Numbered from the stretch's first letter, positions 9,011-17,487 are shown. The stretch: DNA of 28,177 nucleotides from JAGMXM01 sp964458325 (GCA_964458325.1 CAYWIM010000060.1:1-28177); one strand, 5' to 3'. The notes: generated from the letters alone by a model not told the origin. Program-made: numbers and translations.

Positions 9011-10333
9011 ATGAGAAACACGCTATGGCTGACGGGCATTGTCTTGGGCTTTCTGCTGGCACTCTGTCCGCGAGCGTGGGGCCAGCCCGATGCGCCTGCC
9101 CCCGCCGCGCTCACCCGAGCAGTTGGCACACGGCCTTTTGACGGCCAGCTCTTCCGCGGCCGCATCGCGCTCAGCCACGACGGCAACTTCAACGACGAGG
9201 ACGATTGGGGCGCCTTTCCGGTTGTGATCGCCATCCTCGACGCGTTCGGGGTCAAGGAGAAGCTGGTCCATATCGATTTCAACAACATCACCAACTACAA
9301 CGACTCGCGTTTCGAGAGCGAAATGAACGCCAGCGTGCTGGGCGCGGCCGAGCGATACCGTATCCCCTCCTCCGTTCTGAAGAACTGCCGCACCGACCTC
9401 GCCGGCGCGATCCGGAGCGTCACGGAGGCGGTCAATGCGTCGTCGGCGGAAAACCCGCTCTATTACTTGCTGGCGGGCCCGATGGACGTGCCGTATGCGG
9501 GGATCCGGGCCGCCGATCCAGCGAAAAGGCCGTTCGTCTATTGTCTATCGCACAGCGTGTGGAACGACGGCTTCGGCCGCAAGCGCCCCATCGAAGGCTG
9601 CACCAAGCGGGATCTGATCGGCCTTGGGATCCGTTGGATTCAAGTCCGGCCCGGCCATCTGCTAGCCCCTTCCACGCGGACATCGTCCACCCCGAAGCAA
9701 TGGGCGCTGTTCCAGTGGATGCAGGATTCGAGCGACGAGCGGCTGCGCTGGGTGCACTCCAGAATCCAGGCCGTGGGGCGTGCCGATGTCTCCGATGCGA
9801 CCATTGCTTACTCCCTCCTGACGGGCGACGAGGAGTGCGATCCCCAAAAGCTCGAGAGCCTGATGGAAAAGAAGCGAAAGCCGGCGCTGCCCGGCGTTCG
9901 CCGAACCATCCGCATGGAAGCGGAGAACTTCGGCGCGCTCGAGAACGCCACGCCGGTTTTAGCGGGAAGGGCCGCCTCGCAATCATTGTCCGTCCGAGCG
10001 GCCGGGCCATCGAAAGGCGCCATTCGCAATCGGTTCCACGAGATCTATGCGGCGCGGTCCGGCCGGTACGACGTGGACATTCGATATCTCGACGCGAGGG
10101 GCGGAGCGGCGGCATTCGCGCTGCGCGTCAATGGCGTTCCGCAAGGCGCACCCTGGAGGGCATCGGCCGACGACAACGCCTGGAAGACGCACGCGATCGG
10201 GAGCGTCGCCCTGGCGGAAGGCGACGAGGTTGCGGTCGATATCACCCCCGAGGGCGGCGATCGGGGCGAGATCGATTACGTGGAGCTCCGATCCCCCGCG
10301 ATTCGGCAAGGCGCTGCGGGCGGTCGACGTTGA
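9011..10333 (+). CDS. Secreted nucleoside-hydrolase-like protein with C-terminal carbohydrate-binding-like domain
   Basis: A 440-residue protein with a clear signal peptide (MRNTLWLTGIVLGFLLALCP, cleavage near RAWG-QPD). The N-terminal catalytic-type region carries LSHDGNFNDEDDWGAFPV (about 54-71), an Asp-rich motif placed like the metal site of nucleoside hydrolases, but not the canonical DTDxGxDD. PLYYLLAGPMDVPYAGI resembles the 'I.v.GPLTNvA' strand of that fold. From about residue 300, RTIRMEAENFGALENA and the following beta-rich segment ending DRGEIDYVEL look like a CBM6/CBM35-type domain. This architecture suggests an extracytoplasmic enzyme acting on a glycoside or nucleoside attached to a polymer. 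It is distinct in sequence from the nucleoside hydrolase at 4698 and shares the strand of the GH2 gene 54 bases upstream. Confidence 0.75.
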   Translation: MRNTLWLTGIVLGFLLALCPRAWGQPDAPAPAALTRAVGTRPFDGQLFRGRIALSHDGNFNDEDDWGAFPVVIAILDAFGVKEKLVHIDFNNITNYNDSRFESEMNASVLGAAERYRIPSSVLKNCRTDLAGAIRSVTEAVNASSAENPLYYLLAGPMDVPYAGIRAADPAKRPFVYCLSHSVWNDGFGRKRPIEGCTKRDLIGLGIRWIQVRPGHLLAPSTRTSSTPKQWALFQWMQDSSDERLRWVHSRIQAVGRADVSDATIAYSLLTGDEECDPQKLESLMEKKRKPALPGVRRTIRMEAENFGALENATPVLAGRAASQSLSVRAAGPSKGAIRNRFHEIYAARSGRYDVDIRYLDARGGAAAFALRVNGVPQGAPWRASADDNAWKTHAIGSVALAEGDEVAVDITPEGGDRGEIDYVELRSPAIRQGAAGGRR

Positions 10334-10446
10334 TGTTGGCGAACCGCTCTTTCGGCAGGGCCGTCACGCGGACGCAGTGGTCATCCGCGACCAGGGCGCC
10401 GTCGGATCCGACGAGGATCGATGGAGTTGGGTTTTCATCTTCGCAG
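10325..10446 (-). pseudogene. Coding-like remnant of an unidentified gene
   Basis: Read on the minus strand from about 10446 down to 10325, one frame gives a protein-like segment containing NPTPSILVGSDGALV and VRVTALPKERFANINVD with strongly GC-ending codons, unlike random intergenic sequence. It has no usable start or stop of its own, and its end runs into the 3' part of the gene at 9011-10333. It lies downstream of, and on the same strand as, the Gfo/Idh/MocA gene. I infer the 5' part of a lost gene; the family is not recognised. Confidence 0.4.
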
Positions 10447-10485
10447 ATTGTCTTGGATCGTGTGTGGTAACTCCCAAACACGCTC

Positions 10486-12048
10486 TCAGATGGCATAGCC
10501 TTTCCGGTAATCGTATTCGAGAAAGGCTGCTGCCCGTGGATGGTTCGTGATCTGGCCCGTCCCCGGCTCGAACTCGATCGGCTCGCCGGGAAATCGTGTG
10601 GCGAGGCTGCCGACGGCGAGAAACTCCGCGAACGGCGCGGCGTGCTCGAAGCTGGCCAGAGGAGTCTGGCTCCCGCGGCAGGCGTCGATCCATTCCTGAT
10701 ACTGGTTTTGCGCGGCCGGCAGCGTATGCAGCCGGCCCAGATCGACGTGCTCGAACTTCGGCTCGGGCAGCAGGAGGACAGTCGTGTTGTGGCTGGTTGT
10801 GGCCAGCAGACCTTCCCTGCCCAACAGCAGGCAGCCCGCCGACGGCAGAAAATCCGGAAACTCCGTCTCCGGCACGCCGTGATCGCGAAGGATGCCCTCG
10901 AGGAGCTGTCGAGACCCGGGCGCGTAATCGGGCGGATAGCCATGGTGCCAAGTGAAGGCGACGGGCGGCAGCGGGCCGCGGGCCGGCACCTCCCAGTGTA
11001 TCTTCTCCCAGCGCGGATAGGACAATTGGTTGGCCTCCGAACATTCCGCTGTGACGCGAATCCGCTCGCCCCGGCTTCCCCGGGTCCAGAGGTCTTTCAC
11101 GTTCAGCCCCATGAAGGCCATGTTGGCCGTATGCGGCCCGAAGTTGCCCAGCTCGCCAATGCTGGTGTCGCGCCACGCAATGCGGTTGATCCATTCGGGG
11201 TGGTAGTCGCGCCACCGGACCTGGGCCAGCCAGCAGTCCCAGTTCAGCTCCTGGGGCGTCGCCTGCATGCCCCGCGGAGGCGACTGGAAGTTCCGCCCGC
11301 CCCGGCTGAAAAACATGTGGACCTCGCGCACATCGCCGAGGAGGCCTTCCCGGATCAGTTCCACCCCGCGCCGGAAGCCGCGGCTGGCGGCTCCTCCTGT
11401 ATTCATCTGCGTGGGCAGCTTGCATTCGCGGACCAGGCGATGGAGAGCGCGCGCCTCGTGGGCGCTGATCGTCAGCGGCTTTTCGGCAAACACCGGTTTG
11501 CCGGCCCGCAACGCCGCCGCCGCGATGATGGCGTGGGTGTGATCCGGCGTGGCGACGACCACGGCGTCGAACTGGTCCGCCGCCTCGTCGAACATGCGGC
11601 GGAAGTCGGCGTAGAGCGGAGGTTTTCGGGCGACCAGCGGGCCGTAGAACTCTGCGGCGGCCTTGCGTTGCTCCGGCTGGTTCGACCCGGCCCATTCCTC
11701 GGCCCGCTTCGCCCACAGCTCGTAAACCCTTTGCACCTTCCGCTGATCCACGTCACACGAAACGGCATACCCGACGTTCCCCAGGGTGTGGAGCGATTCG
11801 CCGAATCCATGCCAGGCGCCATAGCCGGCCATCCCCACGACTGCCAGCCGAAGCCGCTCATTTGCCTGAGCGCCGAATGCAGTCCGGGCAGAGGGAAGAA
11901 TCATCAGGCCGGCGCCGCCGGCCACGGTTGCAAGGAACCGGCGCCGGCACAGCAGGCGCGATCGATCGATCGAGATCGGGCGTCCGGCAGACCCGATCGG
12001 CGCCGGCGCGGAGGCCTCTTCGCAGCGGGCGGATAATCCTGGCTTCAT
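10486..12048 (-). CDS. Tat-exported Gfo/Idh/MocA family oxidoreductase
   Basis: The 520-residue protein carries a twin-arginine signal (RRRFLATVAGGAGLMIL, about 35-51, cleavage near AFG-AQA), so it is probably folded with its cofactor and exported. The Rossmann dinucleotide motif is LAVVGMAGYGAWH (about 69-80). DAVVVATPDHTHA and the EKP motif (VFAEKPL, Lys190) are the family hallmarks for NAD(P) binding and catalysis. The C-terminal half is the alpha/beta sugar-binding domain, with many aromatic residues and WRDTSIGELGNFGPH. Family enzymes oxidise or reduce sugars and inositols; some exported Verrucomicrobiota/Planctomycetota homologues act on sugars in the periplasm, and the substrate is unknown here. 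The ATG leaves a 34-residue stretch before the Tat box, longer than usual, so a later start is possible. Confidence 0.88.
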   Translation of the reverse strand: MKPGLSARCEEASAPAPIGSAGRPISIDRSRLLCRRRFLATVAGGAGLMILPSARTAFGAQANERLRLAVVGMAGYGAWHGFGESLHTLGNVGYAVSCDVDQRKVQRVYELWAKRAEEWAGSNQPEQRKAAAEFYGPLVARKPPLYADFRRMFDEAADQFDAVVVATPDHTHAIIAAAALRAGKPVFAEKPLTISAHEARALHRLVRECKLPTQMNTGGAASRGFRRGVELIREGLLGDVREVHMFFSRGGRNFQSPPRGMQATPQELNWDCWLAQVRWRDYHPEWINRIAWRDTSIGELGNFGPHTANMAFMGLNVKDLWTRGSRGERIRVTAECSEANQLSYPRWEKIHWEVPARGPLPPVAFTWHHGYPPDYAPGSRQLLEGILRDHGVPETEFPDFLPSAGCLLLGREGLLATTSHNTTVLLLPEPKFEHVDLGRLHTLPAAQNQYQEWIDACRGSQTPLASFEHAAPFAEFLAVGSLATRFPGEPIEFEPGTGQITNHPRAAAFLEYDYRKGYAI

Positions 12049-12236
12049 CGGCTCGATTATCGCGGCTCGATAGGCTCGAGGTCAATGCCATCGAGAACCC
12101 CTGCACTCCTCGGGCGGCTGGTTCTGCGCCGCCAGCTCCAATCCAAAAGGAGGCTGGATTGCGGCCTCGACACGAAATGGCGATTGGATGCCAAGAATCC
12201 TCGAATCGAACCGGGGCCCCTGATAGGCTCGATCCA

Positions 12237-13595
12237 ATGACAACCGATGGCATGGAATGGATCGCCGGCGCAATCGCAAGGATCAACGATATCGTCTGGG
12301 GCCCGCCCATGCTGATCCTGCTGGTCGGCACCCATCTGTTCCTGACGTTCCGGCTTCGTTTCATCCAGCGCTATATCCTGCGGGCGATCCGGATCTCCCT
12401 CTCTCGCGATGAGGACGGGGAGGGGGCCGGCGATGTCAGCCAGTTCGGCGCCTTGACCACCGCCCTCGCGGCCACCATCGGGACCGGCAACATTGTCGGC
12501 GTCGCCACCGCCATCGCGGCCGGCGGCCCCGGGGCGGTGCTGTGGATGTGGCTGACGGGCGTGTTCGGCATCGCCACCAAGTACGGCGAGGCGCTCCTGG
12601 CGGTCAAATACCGGATCGTTCAGCCGGACGGCACCATGGCCGGCGGCCCCATGTATGTGCTCGAGCGCGCCCTGAACCTGAAATGGCTGGCCGTCCTTTT
12701 CGCGGCGATGACAGTGATCGCCTCGTTCGGCATCGGCAACATGGTGCAGGCGAACTCGATCGCCGAAATGGCCCAAAGCGCCTTCGGCCTGCCGCGCTGG
12801 CTGACGGGGAGCGCGATTGCCGCGCTGACCGGCCTGGTCATTCTCGGCGGCATCAAGAGCATCGCCCGGGTCTGCAAGAGGCTGGTGCCGGTGATGGCCA
12901 TCGTTTACGTCGCGGGCTGTGTCGCGCTCCTGATCTGGAAATGGGAGACCGTTCCCCAGACCATCATGCTGATCCTGACCAGCGCCTTCACCGGCCAAGC
13001 CGCAGTCGGTGGTTTTGTCGGCGCCGGCATGAAGGAGGCCATCCGCTACGGCGTCGCCCGCGGCTTGTTCTCCAACGAGTCCGGCATGGGCAGCGCCCCG
13101 ATTGTTGCGGCCGCGGCTCGAACGAGGAATCCTGTGCGGCAGGCCCTGGTCTCCTCGAGCGGGACTTTCTGGGACACGGTCGTGATTTGTCTGCTGACCG
13201 GCCTGGCCATCGTCAATACCGGGATGTGGACGTCGGGGCTGAAAGGGGCCGATCTGGCCAAAACGACTTTTGCCCAGCTCCATCAAGTCGGCCCGATCCT
13301 GCTGGCTTTTGGTCTCCTCACGTTTGTCTTCTCGACGCTCATCGGCTGGTCGTATTACGGGGAGAAAGCGATCGAGTACCTGGCCGGCAGCCGAGCCACC
13401 CAGCCCTACCGGTGGCTCTGGGTGCTGGCCGTCCTGCTCGGCGCCATGGTGCCGCTCAAACCGATCTGGGATTTCGCCGACGCCGCCAACGCGATGATGG
13501 CGATTCCCAACCTGGTGTCGCTCCTGTTGCTCAGCGGGGTCATTGTGAGCGAGACGAAAAAGTATCTGTGGGAAAACCGGCTCGACGAGGAGTGA
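12237..13595 (+). CDS. AGCS family sodium:alanine/glycine symporter
   Basis: This 452-residue integral membrane protein belongs to the alanine or glycine:cation symporter family and takes up small neutral amino acids with sodium across the inner membrane. Signature sequences are ATIGTGNIVGVATAI (GTGNI at about 82-86), the AGGPGAVLWMW helix, AGGPMYVLE and GLFSNESGMGSAPIVAAA. Ten to eleven hydrophobic helices can be traced, and the length matches the family. The frame is open much further upstream, but ATG 12237 gives the expected N-terminus MTTDGMEWIAGAIARINDIV. The 188-base gap to the divergent dehydrogenase gene contains an 11-base direct repeat (GATAGGCTCGA at 12069-12079 and 12222-12232), the second copy immediately before the start codon. 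There is no evidence that the transporter belongs to the cmr locus downstream. Confidence 0.93.
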   Translation: MTTDGMEWIAGAIARINDIVWGPPMLILLVGTHLFLTFRLRFIQRYILRAIRISLSRDEDGEGAGDVSQFGALTTALAATIGTGNIVGVATAIAAGGPGAVLWMWLTGVFGIATKYGEALLAVKYRIVQPDGTMAGGPMYVLERALNLKWLAVLFAAMTVIASFGIGNMVQANSIAEMAQSAFGLPRWLTGSAIAALTGLVILGGIKSIARVCKRLVPVMAIVYVAGCVALLIWKWETVPQTIMLILTSAFTGQAAVGGFVGAGMKEAIRYGVARGLFSNESGMGSAPIVAAAARTRNPVRQALVSSSGTFWDTVVICLLTGLAIVNTGMWTSGLKGADLAKTTFAQLHQVGPILLAFGLLTFVFSTLIGWSYYGEKAIEYLAGSRATQPYRWLWVLAVLLGAMVPLKPIWDFADAANAMMAIPNLVSLLLLSGVIVSETKKYLWENRLDEE

Positions 13596-13618
13596 CCGGG
13601 ACCGAAACGGCTGTCGGG

Positions 13619-13640
13619 CTGCCGCAATCCCCAGCGGCAG
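13619..13640 (+). terminator. Candidate hairpin after the symporter gene
   Basis: CTGCCGC and GCGGCAG form a perfect 7-bp stem around the loop AATCCCCA, 24 bases after the symporter stop. No T run follows, so it is a weak or factor-assisted terminator at best. The remaining sequence to 13761 contains no gene; it should carry the promoter of the cmr4 block, but I cannot point to a convincing one. Confidence 0.4.
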
Positions 13641-13761
13641 GGCCTCCGCCCGGGTGACATCGGGACTTGTTCTGAGATCTGGCGCGACGCTCAACTCGGC
13701 GGACGGTTGCGGATTAGGCTTGGCGGCGGCAGCGGAACGCCGGTAGCATGGATGCTGGTCC

Positions 13762-14727
13762 ATGAGCGATCCAATCACCGGAAGCCAATCGCCGCGGCAG
13801 CGAACTTCGCGTCTGCTGCATCTGTTGACGCAAACGCCGATGCATGTGGGGGCCGGGTTCGGACCGGGCGCGGTGGATCGGCCCATTCAGCGGGAGCGGC
13901 ACACGGGGTTCCCGGTGATTCCGGGCCCGACTCTGAAGGGCGCGCTGGCCGCCGCATGGCTCGAGGCCGGCGCGTCGGAAGGAGAGGCCGCCGGCATGCA
14001 GAGGGATGCCCAGGGGCGGTGGCTGTTTGGCGACAACCGCACGGGCCAGACGGCGCCCAGCCGGCTGCACGTGTCCGAGGCGCGTCTGCTGACATTCCCG
14101 GTGCGGTCGGCTCGGGGTGGGTTCGCCTGGGTGACGTGCCCGCTGATCCTGCGGCGCTACGCGCGCGATGGGGGGCTGGCGGCGTTGAAGCCGGACGGGA
14201 CGCCCAACCACGATCTGCTGCCTCGGGAAGCGCCGCGCGACCACCAGGCGCTCTTCCATCGGCAAGGGATTCTAGCCTTGGGCGATCGCATCGTGCTCGA
14301 AGATTACACGCTGTTCTATCGCGAGGAGCTGCCGCCGCAGCTGGCGGGCGCGCTGCAATCCCTGATGCCCTGCGATCCGGTCTGGACCGAGCTGATCTCG
14401 CGGATGGTCCTGGTGAGCGACAGCCTCCTGTCCTACCTGGTCCAGACCGCTTGCGACGTCGTCCAGCACGCGGCCTTAGATGCGGCCTCCGGGGCCGTGC
14501 GAGCGGGATCCATCTACAGCCAGGAAAACGTGCCGGCTGAGACGATGTTCTACGCCCGGATCATGGCCCGGGAAGAGGCGGAGCCGCGGCCGGCCCAGGC
14601 CCAGGCTCGGGGAGCGCTCGACCTCTTCCGCGAGAGAATCGAGAAGTGGGGCATCTGCCAGGTCGGCGGCGATGCCAGCACAGGCCACGGGCTCTGCTCG
14701 GTGGCCGTGAAGAACCCTGTGGCCTGA
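13762..14727 (+). CDS. cmr4: Type III-B CRISPR RAMP protein Cmr4 (Cas7, target-RNA nuclease subunit)
   Basis: A 321-residue Cas7-group subunit that forms the backbone of the Cmr complex along the crRNA and cuts target RNA at 6-nt intervals. The opening LLHLLTQTPMHVGAGFG, then GAVDRPIQRERHTGFPVIPGPTLKGAL, is the Cmr4 signature. Asp39 in VDRPIQRE is in the position of the known catalytic Asp, so slicing is predicted to be intact. The C-terminal Gly-rich loop QVGGDASTGHGLCSV (about 298-312) is the RAMP motif. It is the first gene of a tightly packed cmr4-cmr5-cmr6-cmr1 block, with cmr5 starting 12 bases after its stop. cmr2 and cmr3, which normally precede cmr4, are missing here and lie 5.4 kb beyond this block. 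Confidence 0.93.
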   Translation: MSDPITGSQSPRQRTSRLLHLLTQTPMHVGAGFGPGAVDRPIQRERHTGFPVIPGPTLKGALAAAWLEAGASEGEAAGMQRDAQGRWLFGDNRTGQTAPSRLHVSEARLLTFPVRSARGGFAWVTCPLILRRYARDGGLAALKPDGTPNHDLLPREAPRDHQALFHRQGILALGDRIVLEDYTLFYREELPPQLAGALQSLMPCDPVWTELISRMVLVSDSLLSYLVQTACDVVQHAALDAASGAVRAGSIYSQENVPAETMFYARIMAREEAEPRPAQAQARGALDLFRERIEKWGICQVGGDASTGHGLCSVAVKNPVA

Positions 14728-14739
14728 GCCCTCGATCCC

Positions 14740-15120
14740 ATGAAAAATGTCGAACAACTCCGCGCCGCTCATGCCCTCCGGTTCTGGCAATCCGACGCGG
14801 GGCGCCCATGGGCGGCCGGCGACCCCGGCGGCGCAGCGCGGGATCTGGCAACGCTGATTCTGCAGCGGGGATTGCTCGGGGCCATGGGCGTGGCGAGGGG
14901 CCAAGGGGGGCCGGCAGCAGCCATCGCTGCCAGCACCGCCGATTTCCTGTCGCCGGCGCACCTGGGCTTGCTCCCGGCGGCAGCGCCCGATCCCGAATCA
15001 TTGATCCAGGTGTTGACGGGCGAGCGGAGCGATTCGCTCCTGCTGCAGCGGGCGACATCCGAGGCTCTGGCCTACCTGGGTCATCTGCGGCGCCTGGCGC
15101 CCGCCGATCCGGCTCGATGA
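14740..15120 (+). CDS. cmr5: Type III-B CRISPR small subunit Cmr5
   Basis: A 126-residue, almost entirely helical protein matching the small subunit Cmr5, which lines the inner filament of the Cmr complex beside Cmr4 and contacts target RNA. The visible pattern is NVEQLRAAHALRFW at the start, an ARDLATLILQRGLLGAM helix in the middle and a C-terminal LLQRATSEALAYLGHLRRLA, which corresponds to the conserved 'T.EALayL.WlkR.a' end of the family. Length is usual (about 110-150). Its stop overlaps the cmr6 start as ATGA at 15117-15120, indicating translational coupling. Confidence 0.88.
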   Translation: MKNVEQLRAAHALRFWQSDAGRPWAAGDPGGAARDLATLILQRGLLGAMGVARGQGGPAAAIAASTADFLSPAHLGLLPAAAPDPESLIQVLTGERSDSLLLQRATSEALAYLGHLRRLAPADPAR

Positions 15121-16427
15121 GCGTCTGGCTTCCTTCCGATACCTGGAGAGCGCTCGGTGTGGATGCGGCGCTGTGCGATCAGCGGACCCTGCTCCTCGAG
15201 CGGTACGGCGCGCCGCCGGAGAGGGGCGCGCGCGAGGCCGAGCGTCTGGCCCGGATCGTGGCTTGGCCGGCACTGCCCCATCGGCAAAAGGCATGGCGCA
15301 ACTTGCTGCTCCATGGGCTGCGGATTGCGCCCGAGAATCTCCTGTTCGCGAAGCTGCAGGCGCGGCTGAGCCTGTCGGGCGGCCTGGCGCCCGCAGCCGC
15401 ACCCGGCCTTTGCCTGGATCGGCTGACGGGGGCCCCTTGGATCCCGGGCGCGGCCGCGAAAGGCTGCGCGCGCCAGGCGGCCGTGCGGGAGCTCTCAGAC
15501 GCAGCCGGCGACGAAACGAAGGCCCAGCTCCTCGAGCGGATCGCCCGTGTGTTCGGCTGGAACATCGAGGCGCGGGCGGCGGGCTCGAACGAAGCCCAGG
15601 CCTGCGGGGCAGCGTGGCCGCAGATCGCGGCGGCGGCGGCTCGGCGGCTGGATAAGGCCGTCGGCCTCGATGCGCCCGAGATCGAACCTGCCGGGCCGCG
15701 ATCCCTGCCCACCATCGCCGGCCGCGTCCAATTTTTGCCGGCTTGCCCGTGGGAGTCACCGTCCCCCGACCTCGAAGTCGAGGTGCGGTCCGATCATCAT
15801 CCCGGCTATTACGCCCGCGAGAAGCCCCTGGCTCAGGCGCCCGATGTGGAGACTCCCCGTCTGGATTTCTATCCGGTCGTGGCGGCTGGGCACGTGTTTG
15901 CCTTCGGATTGCGCGGGCCGCGTCCGGAAGCGGAATGGGCATTGCGGTGGCTGGCGCTCGGATTGCGCGAATGGGGGCTGGGAGCCGGGACGGCGGCCGG
16001 CTTCGGCTGGTTCGACACTTCGGACGCCCTGCAGGACCAGTGGCGGCGCCAGATCCGCCAGGCATTCGACCAGGAGACCATGGCCCGGCGCCAGCAGGAC
16101 GACGAACAACAGCGCCAGGAGCAGAAGAAGGCGGTCGAGCAATCCGCCGCGGCCAGCCGGGAGCGGCTCTCCGCCATGAGCCCGGAGGAGAAAGAGGATT
16201 TCGAGTTGAGCCAGCTCACGGATGAGCAGTTCCGCGCCCGCCTGCAGTATTTCACCCGCCAATTGACGCCGCGGCAGCAGGCGGCGGTCGTCCGGGCGCT
16301 CCGGGGCGAGCGGGCTGCCTTCTGGGACGACCTCAAGAGCCGGGCCGCCCGGGGCGGCCCTTGGGCCCATGTCGAGATGGCCATCCGCCAGGTGTCCAAG
16401 AAAATCAAGCTCGGCCGGATGCCATGA
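15117..16427 (+). CDS. cmr6: Type III-B CRISPR RAMP protein Cmr6 with a C-terminal helical extension
   Basis: The 436-residue protein is the Cas7-like Cmr6 subunit that caps the complex near the crRNA 3' side. RAMP features are the N-terminal LSLSGGLAPAAAPGLCLDRLTG and TGAPWIPGAAAKGCAR (the 'P.iPGsslKGalR' equivalent), then HPGYYARE, DFYPVVAAGHVFAFGL and the Gly-rich GAGTAAGFGWF at residues 289-299, a diagnostic Cmr6 end. A usual Cmr6 stops soon after this. Here about 130 residues follow: a charged Gln/Glu/Arg coiled-coil-like stretch (about 310-355) and a helical segment ending in KKIKLGRMP. The frame is open for 157 codons upstream, but ATG 15117 overlaps the cmr5 stop (ATGA) and gives a sensible N-terminus. 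Its own stop overlaps the cmr1 start (ATGA, 16424-16427). Confidence 0.9.
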   Translation: MSVWLPSDTWRALGVDAALCDQRTLLLERYGAPPERGAREAERLARIVAWPALPHRQKAWRNLLLHGLRIAPENLLFAKLQARLSLSGGLAPAAAPGLCLDRLTGAPWIPGAAAKGCARQAAVRELSDAAGDETKAQLLERIARVFGWNIEARAAGSNEAQACGAAWPQIAAAAARRLDKAVGLDAPEIEPAGPRSLPTIAGRVQFLPACPWESPSPDLEVEVRSDHHPGYYAREKPLAQAPDVETPRLDFYPVVAAGHVFAFGLRGPRPEAEWALRWLALGLREWGLGAGTAAGFGWFDTSDALQDQWRRQIRQAFDQETMARRQQDDEQQRQEQKKAVEQSAAASRERLSAMSPEEKEDFELSQLTDEQFRARLQYFTRQLTPRQQAAVVRALRGERAAFWDDLKSRAARGGPWAHVEMAIRQVSKKIKLGRMP

Positions 16428-17470
16428 AACACCAGACGTTCACGTTCGACCTGCTCACGCCCCTGCTGTCGGGAGGCGCCCGGCCAGCCGCCCAGGCCGA
16501 GATCCGCGGCCCGGCCATCCGGGGCCAGCTGCGTTGGTGGTTCCGCGTCCTCGGCGGATTCCGATCCCTGGCTGCGACTCCGCTAGCCGCGCAGGAACAG
16601 CAGATCTTCGGCGCCGCCCGCCCGGGCGAGCGCCGCTCGAGCGCGCTGCGGATCCAGCTCGATACCGCCGGCCCGTCCGCGCTGTCGAGCCGGACCGCAA
16701 TCGGTGCCGACGATCTCCAAGGGCTGGCGGGAGCGGACTCCGAATACCTGTTTTTCACCCTGCGGCAGAATCGCCGGGCCGGGTTCGGCCTGGCCAATGG
16801 CCCGGCTCAATTCCGGATGGATCTGATCTGGACGGGAGAAGAACGGCTATGGGAGGACGTCCTGGCGCTGGTGGCGGTGTTCGGGCAGTGGGGGGCGCTG
16901 GGATATCGTTCGCGCCGCGCGTTGGGTGCGCTGGGGATGGCAGGCAATCCGCCGTCGCTGGCCGCCGCCCTGGCGCGCTTCCGAACACCGGATATGGTGG
17001 TCGCACGCCAGCTGCCCGCTCGAGACCGGGCGGACGCGGTTCGGAAGCTGGCCCGGTGGTTGAAAGGATGGCGTTATCACGGCCGCAGCCAGGACGTGGT
17101 GGCTGGGCGCTGCGGGCCCGGATTCACCTGGGTCCGACAGGACCATGACGCGGGTTTGCGGATGCATGGCGGGCCGGTGTTCCGGGCGGCGCTGGGCTTG
17201 CCAATTCACCAGCGCTACACCCAGGGCCAGTTGGCGGACTGGACTTGGCAGCCTGGGCGGACGCAGGCCGAGCAGGGGCGCTTTGCCTCGCCAGTCATCC
17301 TGCGGCCCTACCGCTCGCCCTCGGGACAATGGGCAGGCCTGATCCTGTTTATCGATGCCCAGCGCTGGCCGGCCGGACGCAAGGCATATCTCCAGGGACG
17401 GCCCGTGCCTGTTTCGCTCGAGCTGTACGACGCAATGAAACAGGACGAATCCCTGCGGCCTGCGCTGTAG
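16424..17470 (+). CDS. cmr1: Type III-B CRISPR RAMP protein Cmr1
   Basis: A 348-residue Cas7-like subunit that sits at the head of the Cmr filament. The Cmr1 signature is clear at the N-terminus: FTFDLLTPLLSGGARPAAQ, then AEIRGPAIRGQLRWWFRVLG (residues 25-44; the 'EiR.psiRGqLRWWfR' motif), followed by EQQIFGAA. The middle GALGYRSRRALGAL is the RAMP Gly-rich turn ('G.G.r.rrGfG'). Length fits a single-domain Cmr1. It closes the first cmr block, and 17 bases later the convergent malate dehydrogenase gene ends, so transcription from this block meets an opposing gene. A short palindrome, GGCTCGAGCC (17474-17483), in that gap is too small to call a terminator. Confidence 0.92.
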   Translation: MKHQTFTFDLLTPLLSGGARPAAQAEIRGPAIRGQLRWWFRVLGGFRSLAATPLAAQEQQIFGAARPGERRSSALRIQLDTAGPSALSSRTAIGADDLQGLAGADSEYLFFTLRQNRRAGFGLANGPAQFRMDLIWTGEERLWEDVLALVAVFGQWGALGYRSRRALGALGMAGNPPSLAAALARFRTPDMVVARQLPARDRADAVRKLARWLKGWRYHGRSQDVVAGRCGPGFTWVRQDHDAGLRMHGGPVFRAALGLPIHQRYTQGQLADWTWQPGRTQAEQGRFASPVILRPYRSPSGQWAGLILFIDAQRWPAGRKAYLQGRPVPVSLELYDAMKQDESLRPAL

Positions 17471-17487
17471 TGCAGGCTCGAGCCGCC

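Noticed and set aside
12057..13886. 609-codon open frame on the minus strand opposite the symporter
   Set aside because: Very Gln/Asp/Gly-rich translation with no domains; the plus strand encodes a complete AGCS transporter with signature motifs.
14646..15116. Upstream extension of cmr6 across cmr5
   Set aside because: The 157 extra codons overlap all of cmr5 in another frame and read as Arg/Pro-rich shadow sequence; the ATGA start at 15117 fits better.
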